Translations under genes and position numbers: made by a program | Assembly: GCF_000717875.1 (NCBI RefSeq) | Contig: NZ_JOCT01000011.1 | Coordinates: 62,001-126,000, forward strand | DNA from: Streptomyces sp. NRRL S-455 | GTDB taxonomy: Bacteria; Actinomycetota; Actinomycetes; Streptomycetales; Streptomycetaceae | Reading direction: 5' to 3' | Length of the DNA stretch: 64,000 nt | The notes under the pieces: generated by a model | What the model was told of the DNA's origin: nothing | What the model saw: only the letters and a program-made list of their open reading frames with translations | Database searches by the model: none | In this document: positions 32,919 to 41,297 of the stretch, piece after piece | How the letters are laid out: the number at the start of each line of letters is the position of its first letter | How positions within the stretch are numbered: the stretch's first letter is position 1

Positions 32919-33824
32919 ATGGGCACCGAAGAGGCCGCTCGTACGACACTCGGCAGCGGAGTCCTGGACGGGAGGTCGGCCGGGCCCATGGTGCCGCGGC
33001 TGGCGCTGGGGGCGCGGCTTCGCAGGCTGCGGGAGGAGCGGGGCATCGGGCGTGCGGAGGCCGGGCATGTCATCCGCTCCTCCGCGTCCAAGATCAGCCG
33101 GATGGAGGGCGGGCGCCACGGGTTCAAGCTGCGGGACGTCGCCGACCTGCTCACGTTGTACGGCGTCACGGACGAGGCCGAACGCGCCACCCTGATGGCG
33201 CTGGCCGAGCAGGCCAACACCCACGCCTGGTGGCAGTACTACAGCGACGTGGTGCCCGTCTGGATGCAGGCCTACCTCGGGGCGGAGCAGGCGGCGAGCG
33301 TCATCCGCTGCTTCCGGGTGCAGCGCGTTCCCGGACTGCTGCAGACCGCCGACTACGCGCGTGCCGCCGTCCGGCTCGCCCATCCGGACGCCGATGCGGG
33401 CGAGATCGACCGCCGGGTCGCGCTGCGGATGACCCGGCAGCGGATCCTGCACCGGAGACCGGCGACGCGGCTGTGGGCCGTGATCGACGAGGCGGCGCTG
33501 CGTCGCCCGGTGGGCGGCCCCGAAGTGATGCGCGCCCAGCTCAGACATCTCATCGACATCTGCCGCCTCCCCCAGGTCACGGTCCAGATCCTGCCGTTCC
33601 ACTCCGGCGGCAGCGCGGCGGAGAGCGGCCCGGTCACCATCCTGCGCCTGCCCGGCGGCGAACTGCCCGACGTGGTCTACCTCGAACAGCTCACCACCGC
33701 CCTGTATCCCGACCGGCCCGCCGACATCGAGCGCTACTGGGACGCCATGAACCGGCTGGTGGTCGAGGCCGAGTCACCGGACGAGACCCCGACCGTCCTG
33801 CACCGCATCCTTCAGGAGACCTGA
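32919..33824 (+). CDS. XRE-family regulator with DUF5753 domain
   Basis: A 301-residue protein with an N-terminal helix-turn-helix (ALGARLRRLREERGIGRAEA; SSASKISRMEGGRHGF) and a C-terminal DUF5753 region (QYYSDVVPVWMQAYLGAEQA; VQRVPGLLQTADYARAAVRL; LPQVTVQILPF). AAGGAGA lies just before ATG 32919. These regulators usually sit beside a DUF397 gene; none is next to this one. Family members influence development and antibiotic production in Streptomyces. Confidence 0.88.
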   Translation: MGTEEAARTTLGSGVLDGRSAGPMVPRLALGARLRRLREERGIGRAEAGHVIRSSASKISRMEGGRHGFKLRDVADLLTLYGVTDEAERATLMALAEQANTHAWWQYYSDVVPVWMQAYLGAEQAASVIRCFRVQRVPGLLQTADYARAAVRLAHPDADAGEIDRRVALRMTRQRILHRRPATRLWAVIDEAALRRPVGGPEVMRAQLRHLIDICRLPQVTVQILPFHSGGSAAESGPVTILRLPGGELPDVVYLEQLTTALYPDRPADIERYWDAMNRLVVEAESPDETPTVLHRILQET

Positions 33825-33839
33825 GCGGGCCGCCGTGCC

Positions 33840-33894
33840 AGTGCCGCACATTGACGCCCCCGGGCTATATGGCCGGGGGCGTCAATGTGGCACT
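33840..33894. terminator. Long terminator hairpin
   Basis: AGTGCCGCACATTGACGCCC and its near-perfect partner GGGCGTCAATGTGGCACT form a stem of more than 20 bp with a GCTATATGG loop. It ends the XRE gene transcript and may also end the minus-strand transcript of the small ORF beyond it. Confidence 0.8.
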
Positions 33895-33898
33895 CATG

Positions 33899-34003
33899 TC
33901 AGCGCCGCTTGCGGAAATGCATCGCAGCACCGATTCCGGTGCACCACAGGGCCCCGACGACAGCAAGCCACAGCGCGACAGTCCCTGATCCTTCATGCCG
34001 CAT
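33899..34003 (-). CDS. 34-residue single-pass membrane peptide
   Basis: A short frame encodes MRHEGSGTVALWLAVVGALW followed by CTGIGAAMHFRKRR: one hydrophobic segment and a basic tail, which looks like a real small membrane protein. GAGGGG is immediately before the ATG, closer than usual. It follows the RHS remnant by 36 bp on the same strand and ends at the strong hairpin. It could be an immunity or accessory peptide, or an unrelated small protein. Confidence 0.5.
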   Translation of the reverse strand: MRHEGSGTVALWLAVVGALWCTGIGAAMHFRKRR

Positions 34004-34039
34004 CCCCTCAAGACGGAGTTTCTCGCATCGCACCCGTCG

Positions 34040-34590
34040 TTACGTTGCTGACGGTGTAGCTGCGATTGCACAGCCCGCCGTCGTCAGAGGAATGAGGTAC
34101 GGCATCCCGGCGGCGGTGGCCATGGTGGCGGTGCCGGCACCGCAGACCCCACCGAATCCAGCCCCTGCAGCAATCCCCACAGCCTGAGAAATCAAAGCTT
34201 TGGGATCTTTCCGGTTCTGCCAGATTTCGCCTAGATGCTTCAGTCCGTAAAGGCCGTCGACGACCGCACCGAAACCTAGCTGCCCGGAGGGGTCGATGCG
34301 GTTGACGGGGTCGCCTTCGGCGTAGAGGTAGGGGTTCTTCTCCTGGCCGGAGGGGTCGGGCTGGGTGAAGCGGCCGATGTTGGCGTCGTAGTAGCGGGCC
34401 TGGAAGTGGTACAGGCCGGTGGGGTCCTGATAGCCGCCGGCGAATCGGTAGGGCTGGGCGACCGGTTCGGAGGACTGGGCCAGGATGCGCACTCCGCGCG
34501 GGCTGTAGGTGTAGGTGTTGACCTTGTCGCCGTCCGCGTCCGCCAGGGCGACCACGCTGCCGATGGCGTCCGTGAGGCTGTCTGGGTCAA
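34040..34590 (-). pseudogene. RHS-repeat protein C-terminal remnant
   Basis: The frame reads LTDAIGSVVALADADGDKVN, then YRFAGGYQDPTGLYHFQARY, YDANIGRFTQPDPSGQEKNP and YLYAEGDPVNRIDPSG, the hallmark RHS core end. It is followed by a ~75-residue variable tail (LGFGAVVDGLYGLKHLGEIW...) that is hydrophobic and Gly/Ala-rich. The hundreds of RHS repeats expected upstream are missing; homology begins abruptly near 34585, and the sequence beyond is unrelated. It is the relic of a polymorphic secreted protein. Confidence 0.8.
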
Positions 34591-34716
34591 GTCCTGGAGA
34601 AGGCCCCGCGTCGCCCAGATCCGGAAGCGGGATCGCCTCACGCCATGACTGACGGCCTATCAAGACCGATACCTCGCGCGCAGGCGATCCCGAACTCCTG
34701 GGCCGGTGTTTGGCGC

Positions 34717-35532
34717 TCAGCGCTTGAGGGCGACGCCTCCGTACTGGTGCACCTCCGCCGGCAGGCCCAGCGCCTCGGCGTCGGGACGCCAGCGCGAGCA
34801 CGACGTGACACCCGGCTCCAGCAGCTCCAGACCGTCGAAGTAGCGGGCGATCTGCTCGGGGCTGCGGAGGATGTAGGGGATCGAACCGCCGTCGTTGTAC
34901 TGCTGGATGGCCCGGACGTACTCCTCGCTGGTGTCGGTGGAGTCGTACTGCACCAGGTAGCTGCCGGAGGGCAGGGCGTCCACGAGCCGCCGCACGATCG
35001 AGCGCGCCTCGTCATGGTCCTCGATGTGACCGAGGATGCCCATCAGCATGAGGGCGACGGGCTTCTCGAAGTCCAGCGTCTTCCCGGCTTCGCGGATGAT
35101 GGCGCTCGGGTCGCGCAGGTCGGCGTCGACGTAGTTGGTGACGCCCTCCGGGGTGCTGGTGAGCAGCGCGCGGGCGTGGGCCAGGACCAGCGGGTCGTTG
35201 TCGACGTAGACGATCCGGCTCTCCGGGGCCACCCGCTGCGCGATCTGGTGGGTGTTGTCGACGTTGGGCAGCCCCGTGCCGATGTCCAGGAACTGGCGGA
35301 TGCCCTCTTCGGCGGCCAGGTGGCGGACGGCGCGGGCGAGGAAGTAGCGGGCGGCGCGGGCTCCGGTCTCGATACCCGGGAAGATCTCGCGGAACGCGTC
35401 GCCGGCCACACGGTCGACTTCGTAGTTGTCCTTCCCGCCCAGCCAGTAGTTCCAGATCCGGGCCGAGTGCGGAACCGAGGTGTCGATCTTGGGCAGCGGC
35501 TCCTGCTCGGGGTTCTCCACCTGATCAGTCAT
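34717..35532 (-). CDS. SAM-dependent methyltransferase (DUF574 type)
   Basis: A 271-residue protein of the actinobacterial DUF574 methyltransferase family. PHSARIWNYWLGGKDNYEVD near residue 20, RQFLDIGTGLPNVDNTHQIA as SAM motif I, and VALMLMGILGHIEDHDEARS are diagnostic. Members are abundant in Streptomyces, often beside XRE/DUF397 regulators; the substrate is unknown. Its 3' end lies close to the RHS remnant. Confidence 0.88.
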   Translation of the reverse strand: MTDQVENPEQEPLPKIDTSVPHSARIWNYWLGGKDNYEVDRVAGDAFREIFPGIETGARAARYFLARAVRHLAAEEGIRQFLDIGTGLPNVDNTHQIAQRVAPESRIVYVDNDPLVLAHARALLTSTPEGVTNYVDADLRDPSAIIREAGKTLDFEKPVALMLMGILGHIEDHDEARSIVRRLVDALPSGSYLVQYDSTDTSEEYVRAIQQYNDGGSIPYILRSPEQIARYFDGLELLEPGVTSCSRWRPDAEALGLPAEVHQYGGVALKR

Positions 35533-35565
35533 GGACGCTCCTGCGTGTGGTCGTGGAGGCCCACG

Positions 35566-36267
35566 TTAGCTTGTTTGTCCGAGAGACAGGATCAACTCCT
35601 CGGCCGCGCCCAGCAGTTCTTCTTCCGTCGGGCTCATGGTCGGATTGGCGGCCCGACGGCGCAGGGCCTGAGTCAGGGCGGGCCGGGTGAGGGGGGACGC
35701 TTCGGCGAGGAGGGCGGTCAGCATCGCCCGGGCGGGGACGGAGAGGCCGTCACCGGCGACGGCGGCCTGGGCGAGGATCACCGCGGACGCCGCCCGGTCC
35801 AGGGCCGGGTCGCCCTCCCGCGTGTCCGACCAGTCGATGACGCGGGGACCGCCGGGCGTCATGATCACGTTCTCCGGATGCAGGTCCAGGTGCAGTACAC
35901 AAACCGCCGGGTCGGTGGAGTGCAGGGCGGGGAGGGCGTGCAGGCGGCGCAGCAGCCTGGCGAGGATCGAGCCCGCCTCCGTCACGTCCAGCGTGCCCGC
36001 CAGGCAGGCCTGGAGCATGGTCGGGCCGGAGAGCCGTTCCATCACCAGGTCGGAGCGCGGATCCAGCACCAGGCCGGTGCGCGAGTCGGACGGGCGGACC
36101 CGGGGCACCGGATAGCCGTGCGCGTGCACGTGCCGCATGACCGCCCCCTCGGCCGCCGCGTCACCCCCGCCCTCCCGCTCATGGCGCAGCACCCACGCCT
36201 CGTCGATCTCGTACACGTCGGCACGGCGGCCCGAGCCCAGCAGTCTCCCCGGCGGTGTGGTGAGCAT
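35566..36267 (-). CDS. Aminoglycoside phosphotransferase-family kinase
   Basis: A 233-residue small kinase-like protein. LLGSGRRADVYEIDEAWVLR is the N-terminal nucleotide loop, VCVLHLDLHPENVIM the catalytic loop and RVIDWSDTREGDPALDRA the metal-binding DFG-like loop. At 233 residues it is shorter than classic resistance enzymes, and the substrate is not clear. It is divergent from the cobalamin-riboswitch operon. Confidence 0.85.
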   Translation of the reverse strand: MLTTPPGRLLGSGRRADVYEIDEAWVLRHEREGGGDAAAEGAVMRHVHAHGYPVPRVRPSDSRTGLVLDPRSDLVMERLSGPTMLQACLAGTLDVTEAGSILARLLRRLHALPALHSTDPAVCVLHLDLHPENVIMTPGGPRVIDWSDTREGDPALDRAASAVILAQAAVAGDGLSVPARAMLTALLAEASPLTRPALTQALRRRAANPTMSPTEEELLGAAEELILSLGQTS

Positions 36268-36324
36268 GCCCCGAAGCTACTCTCGGCCGGTTCGTTACGT
36301 GCGGGTACAGTGGGGCGGTCGTCA

Positions 36325-36520
36325 TCACCCGTACGGGGGGAAGCCGGTGCAATTCCGGCGCTGACCCGCAACCGTAAGCCGCCCAGGCGGTGAGCCGGAT
36401 CGCCCCGTACGGCTCGTGACCGGCTCACGTGCCCGGCAGCCCGCCGGTGCACGGCACCGTCGAGGTATACGGAGCCGAGCCGCCGGGGTGTCCCGTGCTG
36501 CCCGGCTCCCCCACAGGGAG
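36325..36520 (+). ncRNA. Cobalamin riboswitch
   Basis: The B12-box core is obvious: GGGGGAAGCCGGTGCAATTC, CGGCGCTGACCCGCAACCG and TAAGCCGCC, followed by paired elements up to the start of the alpha/alpha-barrel gene at 36536. It should shut off the downstream transport operon when adenosylcobalamin is plentiful. The exact 3' boundary is approximate. Confidence 0.9.
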
Positions 36521-36535
36521 AGGCACCCGCCGATC

Positions 36536-37750
36536 ATGAACGTCCGCCGCAGCGCCACGGTCCTGGCCGCCGTCGCCATGCTCGGCGCCGCCACCCCGGC
36601 CGCCGCCGCCCCGTCCCCTTCCCCGTCCCAGGCGTTCCCGTCCGCCCTCTACGGCGACAAGGACCCCAAGTTCGACGGCGTCTGGCGCCAGTCGCTCGCC
36701 CTGCTGGCGCAGGACACCGTGGGAGTGAAGCCCGCGGCGAAGTCCGTGGAGTGGCTCGTCCGGCAGCAGTGCGCCGACGGTTCCTTCGCCTCGTACCGGC
36801 CCGACCCCACCACCGCGTGCGACGCCAGGACCATGCTGGACACCAACGCGACGTCCGCCGCCGTCCAGGCCCTCGCCGCGCTCGGCGGGCACGACGCCGT
36901 CACCGACAAGGCCGTCAGCTGGCTGAAGTCGGTCCAGAACAAGGACGGCGGCTGGGGCTACGCGCCCGGCGGCGCCAGCGACACGAACTCGACGTCCGTC
37001 GTCATCGGCGCGCTCGCCGCCGTGGGCGAGAAGCCGGAGCAGGTCGAGAAGGGCGGCAAGTCGCCCTACGACGCACTGCTGAAGCTGGCCCTCGGCTGTG
37101 ACGGTGACGGCGCGGGCGCGTTCGCCTTCCAGCCGGACAAGAAGGGCGAACTGGCCGCCAACGCGGACGCGACAGCGGCGGGTGTGCTGGGCGCGCTCGG
37201 CAAGGGCATGGTGGTGAAGCCCGGCGCGGCGGCCAAGGGCGAGACCTGCGAGAAGCCGGGCACGCCGGAACGGGCCGCGGCCAACGGAGCCGACTACCTC
37301 ACGAAGACCCTGACCAAGGACGACGGCCACCTCACATCCGCCCTCGCCGGTTCGAAGCCCCAGCCCGACTACGGCAACACGGCCGACGCGGTGGTGGCGC
37401 TCGCCGCGCGGGGCGACACCGCGCAGGCGGAGAAGTCCCTGCGCTGGCTGGAGAAGAACGCGGCGACCTGGGCGGCCCAGAGCGGTCCGGCCGCCTACGC
37501 CCAGTTGATCCTCGCCGCCCACGCGACGGGCACGAACCCGCGTGACTTCGGCGGCACGGACCTGGTGAAGCAGCTGAACGCGACAGGGCCGGCCCCGCAG
37601 TCAGCCGAGAAGACGGCAGCGGCGGAAGAGAAGAAGAGCGACTCGGGCTCGGACTTCTTCGGCGTCTGGTGGTACGTCGGCGTCTGCCTCATCGCCGGTA
37701 TCGGCATCGGCTTCCTCTTCAGCAACGGCCGCAGGAAGCAGCAGCCGTGA
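36536..37750 (+). CDS. Surface alpha/alpha-barrel protein of B12 operon
   Basis: A 404-residue secreted, C-terminally anchored protein. A signal peptide (TVLAAVAMLGAATPAAAAP) is followed by helical-pair repeats: SVEWLVRQQCADGSFASYRP, AVSWLKSVQNKDGGWGYAPG and SLRWLEKNAATWAAQSGP. A Lys/Glu/Ser linker and one transmembrane segment (WWYVGVCLIAGIGIGFLF) with a basic tail close the protein. The fold resembles squalene-cyclase-like barrels and the barrel domain of animal cobalamin carriers. It is the first gene behind the B12 riboswitch, so a surface cobalamin or corrinoid-binding role is likely (inference). Confidence 0.82.
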   Translation: MNVRRSATVLAAVAMLGAATPAAAAPSPSPSQAFPSALYGDKDPKFDGVWRQSLALLAQDTVGVKPAAKSVEWLVRQQCADGSFASYRPDPTTACDARTMLDTNATSAAVQALAALGGHDAVTDKAVSWLKSVQNKDGGWGYAPGGASDTNSTSVVIGALAAVGEKPEQVEKGGKSPYDALLKLALGCDGDGAGAFAFQPDKKGELAANADATAAGVLGALGKGMVVKPGAAAKGETCEKPGTPERAAANGADYLTKTLTKDDGHLTSALAGSKPQPDYGNTADAVVALAARGDTAQAEKSLRWLEKNAATWAAQSGPAAYAQLILAAHATGTNPRDFGGTDLVKQLNATGPAPQSAEKTAAAEEKKSDSGSDFFGVWWYVGVCLIAGIGIGFLFSNGRRKQQP

Positions 37751-38370
37751 TCCGCCGGGCCGTTCTCCTCCTCCTGGCCGCGCTCGTGCTGTGCGCGGGC
37801 GCGGGCCAGGCCCAGGCCGCGGGCTACCGGTACTGGGTGTTCTGGGAACGCGACGGCGACCACTGGGTCTACGCGACCCAGGGCCCGTCCACGTCCCGCC
37901 CCTCGGACGGCGCCGTCCAGGGCCTCCGTTTCGCGGTGAGCGAGGACTCGGCGAACGCGGCCCGACCGCGCGGCGACTCCGACTTCGACACGATCTGCGC
38001 GAAGACGCCCGCGCGGGACGGCAAGAAACGCGTGGCTCTCCTCATCGACTTCGGCACGAAGGCGGACGCCCCGTCCGGCGAAACCCCACCCGCCACCCGC
38101 ACGGCCTGCGCCCGGGTCTCCCCCGACGCGACAACAGCCGATGCCCTCGCGACAGTGGCCAAACCCCTCCGCTACGACACGAACGCCCTGCTGTGCGCGA
38201 TCGCCGCCTACCCGGAGAAGGGCTGCGGAGAACAGGTGTCACAGAAACAACCCCCCACCAAGAAGCAGACCAAGCCGGACAACGGCCCGTCCCTGGGCCT
38301 GTTGGCGGGCCTCGCGGTGATCGTGCTGCTGGGCACGGCCGCAATCTGGCAGGTACGCCGACGTGCGTAG
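37747..38370 (+). CDS. Secreted membrane-anchored protein of B12 operon
   Basis: A 207-residue protein with a signal peptide (LLLLAALVLCAGAGQAQAAG), a domain starting YRYWVFWERDGDHWVYATQG, a Lys/Pro/Gln linker and a C-terminal membrane segment (LGLLAGLAVIVLLGTAAIW). Start GTG 37747 overlaps the preceding stop (GTGA). Two cysteines (TICAKTP, RTACARV) and LLCAIAAYPEKGCGEQ may form disulphides outside the cell. Conserved with the ECF transporter genes; partner of the barrel protein by context. Confidence 0.8.
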   Translation: MIRRAVLLLLAALVLCAGAGQAQAAGYRYWVFWERDGDHWVYATQGPSTSRPSDGAVQGLRFAVSEDSANAARPRGDSDFDTICAKTPARDGKKRVALLIDFGTKADAPSGETPPATRTACARVSPDATTADALATVAKPLRYDTNALLCAIAAYPEKGCGEQVSQKQPPTKKQTKPDNGPSLGLLAGLAVIVLLGTAAIWQVRRRA

Positions 38371-38477
38371 CACCCCGCCCCAGCCTGCGGGCAGTCGTGC
38401 CGCTGGGGCGATGGGGGTCCCCCCTGCTCGAGCGAAGCCGAGAGCTTGGGGGAGGGTGGGCGCAGGCGGCACCCCGC
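38371..38477. repeat. GC-rich repeat inserted at the cbiQ start
   Basis: Two hairpins are visible: CGCCCCAGC (38376-38384) with GCTGGGGCG (38402-38410), and CCCCCTGCTC...GAGCTTGGGGG (about 38420-38450). The element is bracketed by CACCCCGC at 38371-38378 and 38470-38477. The motif CTCGAGCGAAGCCGAGAGC is, from memory, part of a common Streptomyces intergenic repeat. It separates the coupled GTG (38363), which overlaps the upstream TAG, from the rest of cbiQ. Confidence 0.65.
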
Positions 38478-39534
38478 AGCGCACCCCGGCGCCTGGTGGC
38501 TCTGGTCCCTCTCCCTCGGCACCGCGGCCACCCGCACCACCAACCCCCTCCTCCTCACCCTCCTCATCACCGTCTCCGCCTACGTCGTGGCCACCCGCCG
38601 CCCCAACACCCCCTGGTCCCGCTCCTACGGCGCCTTCGTCAAACTCGCCCTCGCCGTCCTCCTCATCCGGCTCCTCTTCGCGACGCTCCTCGGCTCCCCC
38701 ATCCCCGGCACGCACACCCTCCTCACCCTCCCCGAAGTCCCCCTCCCCGCCTGGGCCCAGGGCATCCGTCTCGGCGGCGAGGTCACCGCGGAGGCCCTCA
38801 CCTTCGCCCTCTACGACGGCCTGAAACTGGCCACCCTCCTCATCTGCGTCGGCGCCGCGAACGCCCTCGCCAGCCCCTCCCGCCTCCTCAAGTCCCTCCC
38901 GGGCGCCCTGTACGAGATGGGCGTGGCGGTCGTCGTGGCCCTCACCTTCGCGCCCCACCTCATCGCCGACGTCCAGCGGCTGCGCGCCGCCCGCCGCCTG
39001 CGCGGCCGCCCGGACAACGGCATCCGGGGCCTGCTCCAGGTGGGCCTGCCGGTCCTTGAGGGCGCCCTGGAGCGCTCCGTCTCCCTCGCCGCGGCGATGG
39101 ACGCCCGTGGCTACGGCCGTACCGCACAGGTCCCCACCGCCGTACGCCGTACCACCGCCGCCCTCACCCTCGGCGGCCTGCTCGGCGTCTGCGCCGGAAC
39201 GTACGGTCTGCTCACCGCCGAAGGTGAGACCTACGGCGCCCCGGTGCTCCTCCTCGGCCTCGCCGCCGCCCTCGCGGGACTCAGGCTCGGCGGCCGGCGA
39301 TCCCCGCGCACCCGATACCGCCCGGACCGCTGGGACGTGCGCGCCTGGCTGGTCGTCGCCTCCGGCGTGGCGGTCGCCGCGCTCCTCACGCTCGCCGCCG
39401 CCCGCGATCCCGCGGCCCTGCACCCCGGCGTGGTGCCCCTCGTGGCGCCCACGTTCCCCGTCTGGCCCGCGGCGGCGATTCTCCTCGGGCTGCTGCCCGC
39501 GTTCGTCACCCCCGACCCCAAGGAGCCGTCGTGA
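38446..39534 (+). CDS. ECF transporter T component (CbiQ-like)
   Basis: An integral membrane protein of about 362 residues with six or more helices (NPLLLTLLITVSAYVVATRR; AFVKLALAVLLIRLLFATLL). The coupling segment AAAMDARGYGRTAQVPTAVR carries the Ala-Arg-Gly signature that docks on the ATPases. The native start was probably GTG 38363; a repeat with a frame change now intervenes and the open frame starts with TTG 38446 made by the repeat, without a convincing ribosome site. The conserved part begins at HPGAWWLW. The gene may be expressed poorly. It is coupled to the ATPase gene by ATGA-type overlap. Confidence 0.85.
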   Translation: MGEGGRRRHPAAHPGAWWLWSLSLGTAATRTTNPLLLTLLITVSAYVVATRRPNTPWSRSYGAFVKLALAVLLIRLLFATLLGSPIPGTHTLLTLPEVPLPAWAQGIRLGGEVTAEALTFALYDGLKLATLLICVGAANALASPSRLLKSLPGALYEMGVAVVVALTFAPHLIADVQRLRAARRLRGRPDNGIRGLLQVGLPVLEGALERSVSLAAAMDARGYGRTAQVPTAVRRTTAALTLGGLLGVCAGTYGLLTAEGETYGAPVLLLGLAAALAGLRLGGRRSPRTRYRPDRWDVRAWLVVASGVAVAALLTLAAARDPAALHPGVVPLVAPTFPVWPAAAILLGLLPAFVTPDPKEPS

Positions 39535-41297
39535 TCCGCTTCGAGGATGTCTCCGTGACCTACGACGGTGCCGCCGAACCCACCGTCCGGGGCATCGACT
39601 TCGAGGTCCCGGAGGGCGAACTCGTCCTCCTGGCCGGCCCGTCCGGCGTCGGCAAGTCCACCGTCCTGGGCGCGGTCAGCGGGCTCGTGCCGCACTTCAC
39701 CGGCGGCACCCTGCGCGGCCGGGTCACGGTCGCCGGACGCGACACCCGTACGCACAATCCCCGAGAACTCGCCGACGTCGTCGGGACCGTCGGCCAGGAT
39801 CCCCTCTCCCACTTCGTCACCGACACCGTCGAGGACGAACTCGCCTACGGCATGGAGTCGCTGGGCCTCGCCCCGGACGTGATGCGCCGCCGCGTCGAGG
39901 AGACCCTGGACCTGCTCGGCCTCGCCGACCTGCGGGGCCGCCCGATCGCCACGCTCTCCGGCGGCCAGCAGCAGCGCGTCGCGATCGGCTCGGTCCTCAC
40001 GCCGCACCCGAGCGTCATCGTCCTGGACGAGCCGACCTCCGCCCTCGACCCGGCCGCCGCCGAGGAGGTCCTGGCGGTCCTGCAGCGGCTCGTGCACGAC
40101 CTCGGCACCACGGTCCTCATGGCCGAACACCGCCTGGAACGGGTCATCCAGTACGCCGACCAGGTCGTCCTCCTGCCCGGTCCGGGCGAGCCCCCGGTGC
40201 TGGGCACCCCCGCCGAGGTGATGGCCGTGTCCCCGGTGTACCCGCCGGTGGTGGCCCTGGGCCGCCTGGCGAACTGGTCCCCGCTGCCCATGACGGTCCG
40301 CGACGCGCGGCGAAGGGCGGCGGACCTGCGGCAACAGCTCAAGTCGCAGAACGGCGACGCCCTCAAGGGGCGCGGGGCCGTGATCGATGTGCGGCTGCCG
40401 CCGCGTGGGCGCGACCAGCCACACACCACCCGCAGCCGCCAGCCATCCGCACCCCCCGGCCCATCAGGCGCCACCACCCCCCGCCGCCCTTGGTTCCGGC
40501 GCACACGAACCACCCCCACCACCCCCTCCCCCCACATCGCCGAAGTACAAGCCCTCTCCGTCACCCGCGCCCACATCACCGCCCTGCGTCACATCGACCT
40601 CACCATCACCCCCGGCGAGACCATCGCCCTGATGGGCCGCAACGGCGCCGGAAAATCCACCCTGCTCAACTCCCTGGTCGGCGTGGTCACGCCCAGCTCC
40701 GGAACCATCCGGCTCGGCGAAGCCACCCCCCACCGCACCGCCCCGCAGGAACTCGTCCGCAAGGTCGGCCTGGTCCCCCAGGAACCACGCGACCTGCTCT
40801 ACGCCGACACCGTCGCCGCCGAGTGCGCGGCGGCCGACGAGGACGCGGGCGCGGACCCCGGCACCTGCCGTGCCCTGGTCTCCGAGCTGCTCCCCGGCGT
40901 CACCGACGACACCCACCCCCGGGACCTCTCGGAGGGTCAGCGGCTCGCCCTCGCCCTGGCCGTCGTCCTGACCGCCCGGCCCCCGCTGCTCCTGCTGGAC
41001 GAACCGACCCGTGGCCTGGACTACGCGGCGAAGGCCCGCCTGGTCGACGTGCTGCGCGGGCTGGCCGACGAGGGGCACGCCATCGTGCTGGCCACGCACG
41101 ACGTGGAACTGGCCGCGGAGATCGCCCACCGCGTGGTGCTGCTCGCGGAGGGCGAGGTGATCGCCGACGGGCCGACGGCCGACGTAGTCGTCTCCTCCCC
41201 CTCCTTCGCCCCGCAGGTCACCAAGATCCTGGCCCCGCAGCAGTGGCTCACGGTCTCCCAGGTCCGCGCGGCCCTCCACACCGGGGCCGGATCGTGA
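39531..41297 (+). CDS. ECF transporter double ATPase
   Basis: A 588-residue protein with two ABC domains. Domain 1: Walker A GPSGVGKST near residue 36, signature LSGGQQQRVAIG, Walker B VIVLDEPTSALDP. Domain 2: Walker A GRNGAGKST near residue 370, signature LSEGQRLALALA, Walker B LLLLDEPTRGLDY. The ~80-residue linker (around residues 270-340) is Arg/Pro/Thr-rich and partly encoded by a GC-rich repeat. It powers the T/S membrane subunits encoded on either side. GTG 39531 overlaps the previous stop. Confidence 0.9.
   Translation: MIRFEDVSVTYDGAAEPTVRGIDFEVPEGELVLLAGPSGVGKSTVLGAVSGLVPHFTGGTLRGRVTVAGRDTRTHNPRELADVVGTVGQDPLSHFVTDTVEDELAYGMESLGLAPDVMRRRVEETLDLLGLADLRGRPIATLSGGQQQRVAIGSVLTPHPSVIVLDEPTSALDPAAAEEVLAVLQRLVHDLGTTVLMAEHRLERVIQYADQVVLLPGPGEPPVLGTPAEVMAVSPVYPPVVALGRLANWSPLPMTVRDARRRAADLRQQLKSQNGDALKGRGAVIDVRLPPRGRDQPHTTRSRQPSAPPGPSGATTPRRPWFRRTRTTPTTPSPHIAEVQALSVTRAHITALRHIDLTITPGETIALMGRNGAGKSTLLNSLVGVVTPSSGTIRLGEATPHRTAPQELVRKVGLVPQEPRDLLYADTVAAECAAADEDAGADPGTCRALVSELLPGVTDDTHPRDLSEGQRLALALAVVLTARPPLLLLDEPTRGLDYAAKARLVDVLRGLADEGHAIVLATHDVELAAEIAHRVVLLAEGEVIADGPTADVVVSSPSFAPQVTKILAPQQWLTVSQVRAALHTGAGS
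40366..40440. repeat. GC-rich repeat within the ATPase gene linker
   Basis: CCCTCAAGGGGCGCGGGGCC, GGCGCGACCAGCCACACACC and ACCCGCAGCCGCC resemble the intergenic repeat at 23995-24062. It is read through in frame and encodes KGRGAVIDVRLPPRGRDQPH in the linker between the two ABC domains. Confidence 0.55.

Noticed and set aside
34629..34691. Inverted repeat GGGATCGCCT/AGGCGATCCC beside the RHS remnant, considered as a transposon end
   Set aside because: Only 10-bp arms about 40 bp apart, no transposase, no target duplication; could be a weak hairpin or chance.
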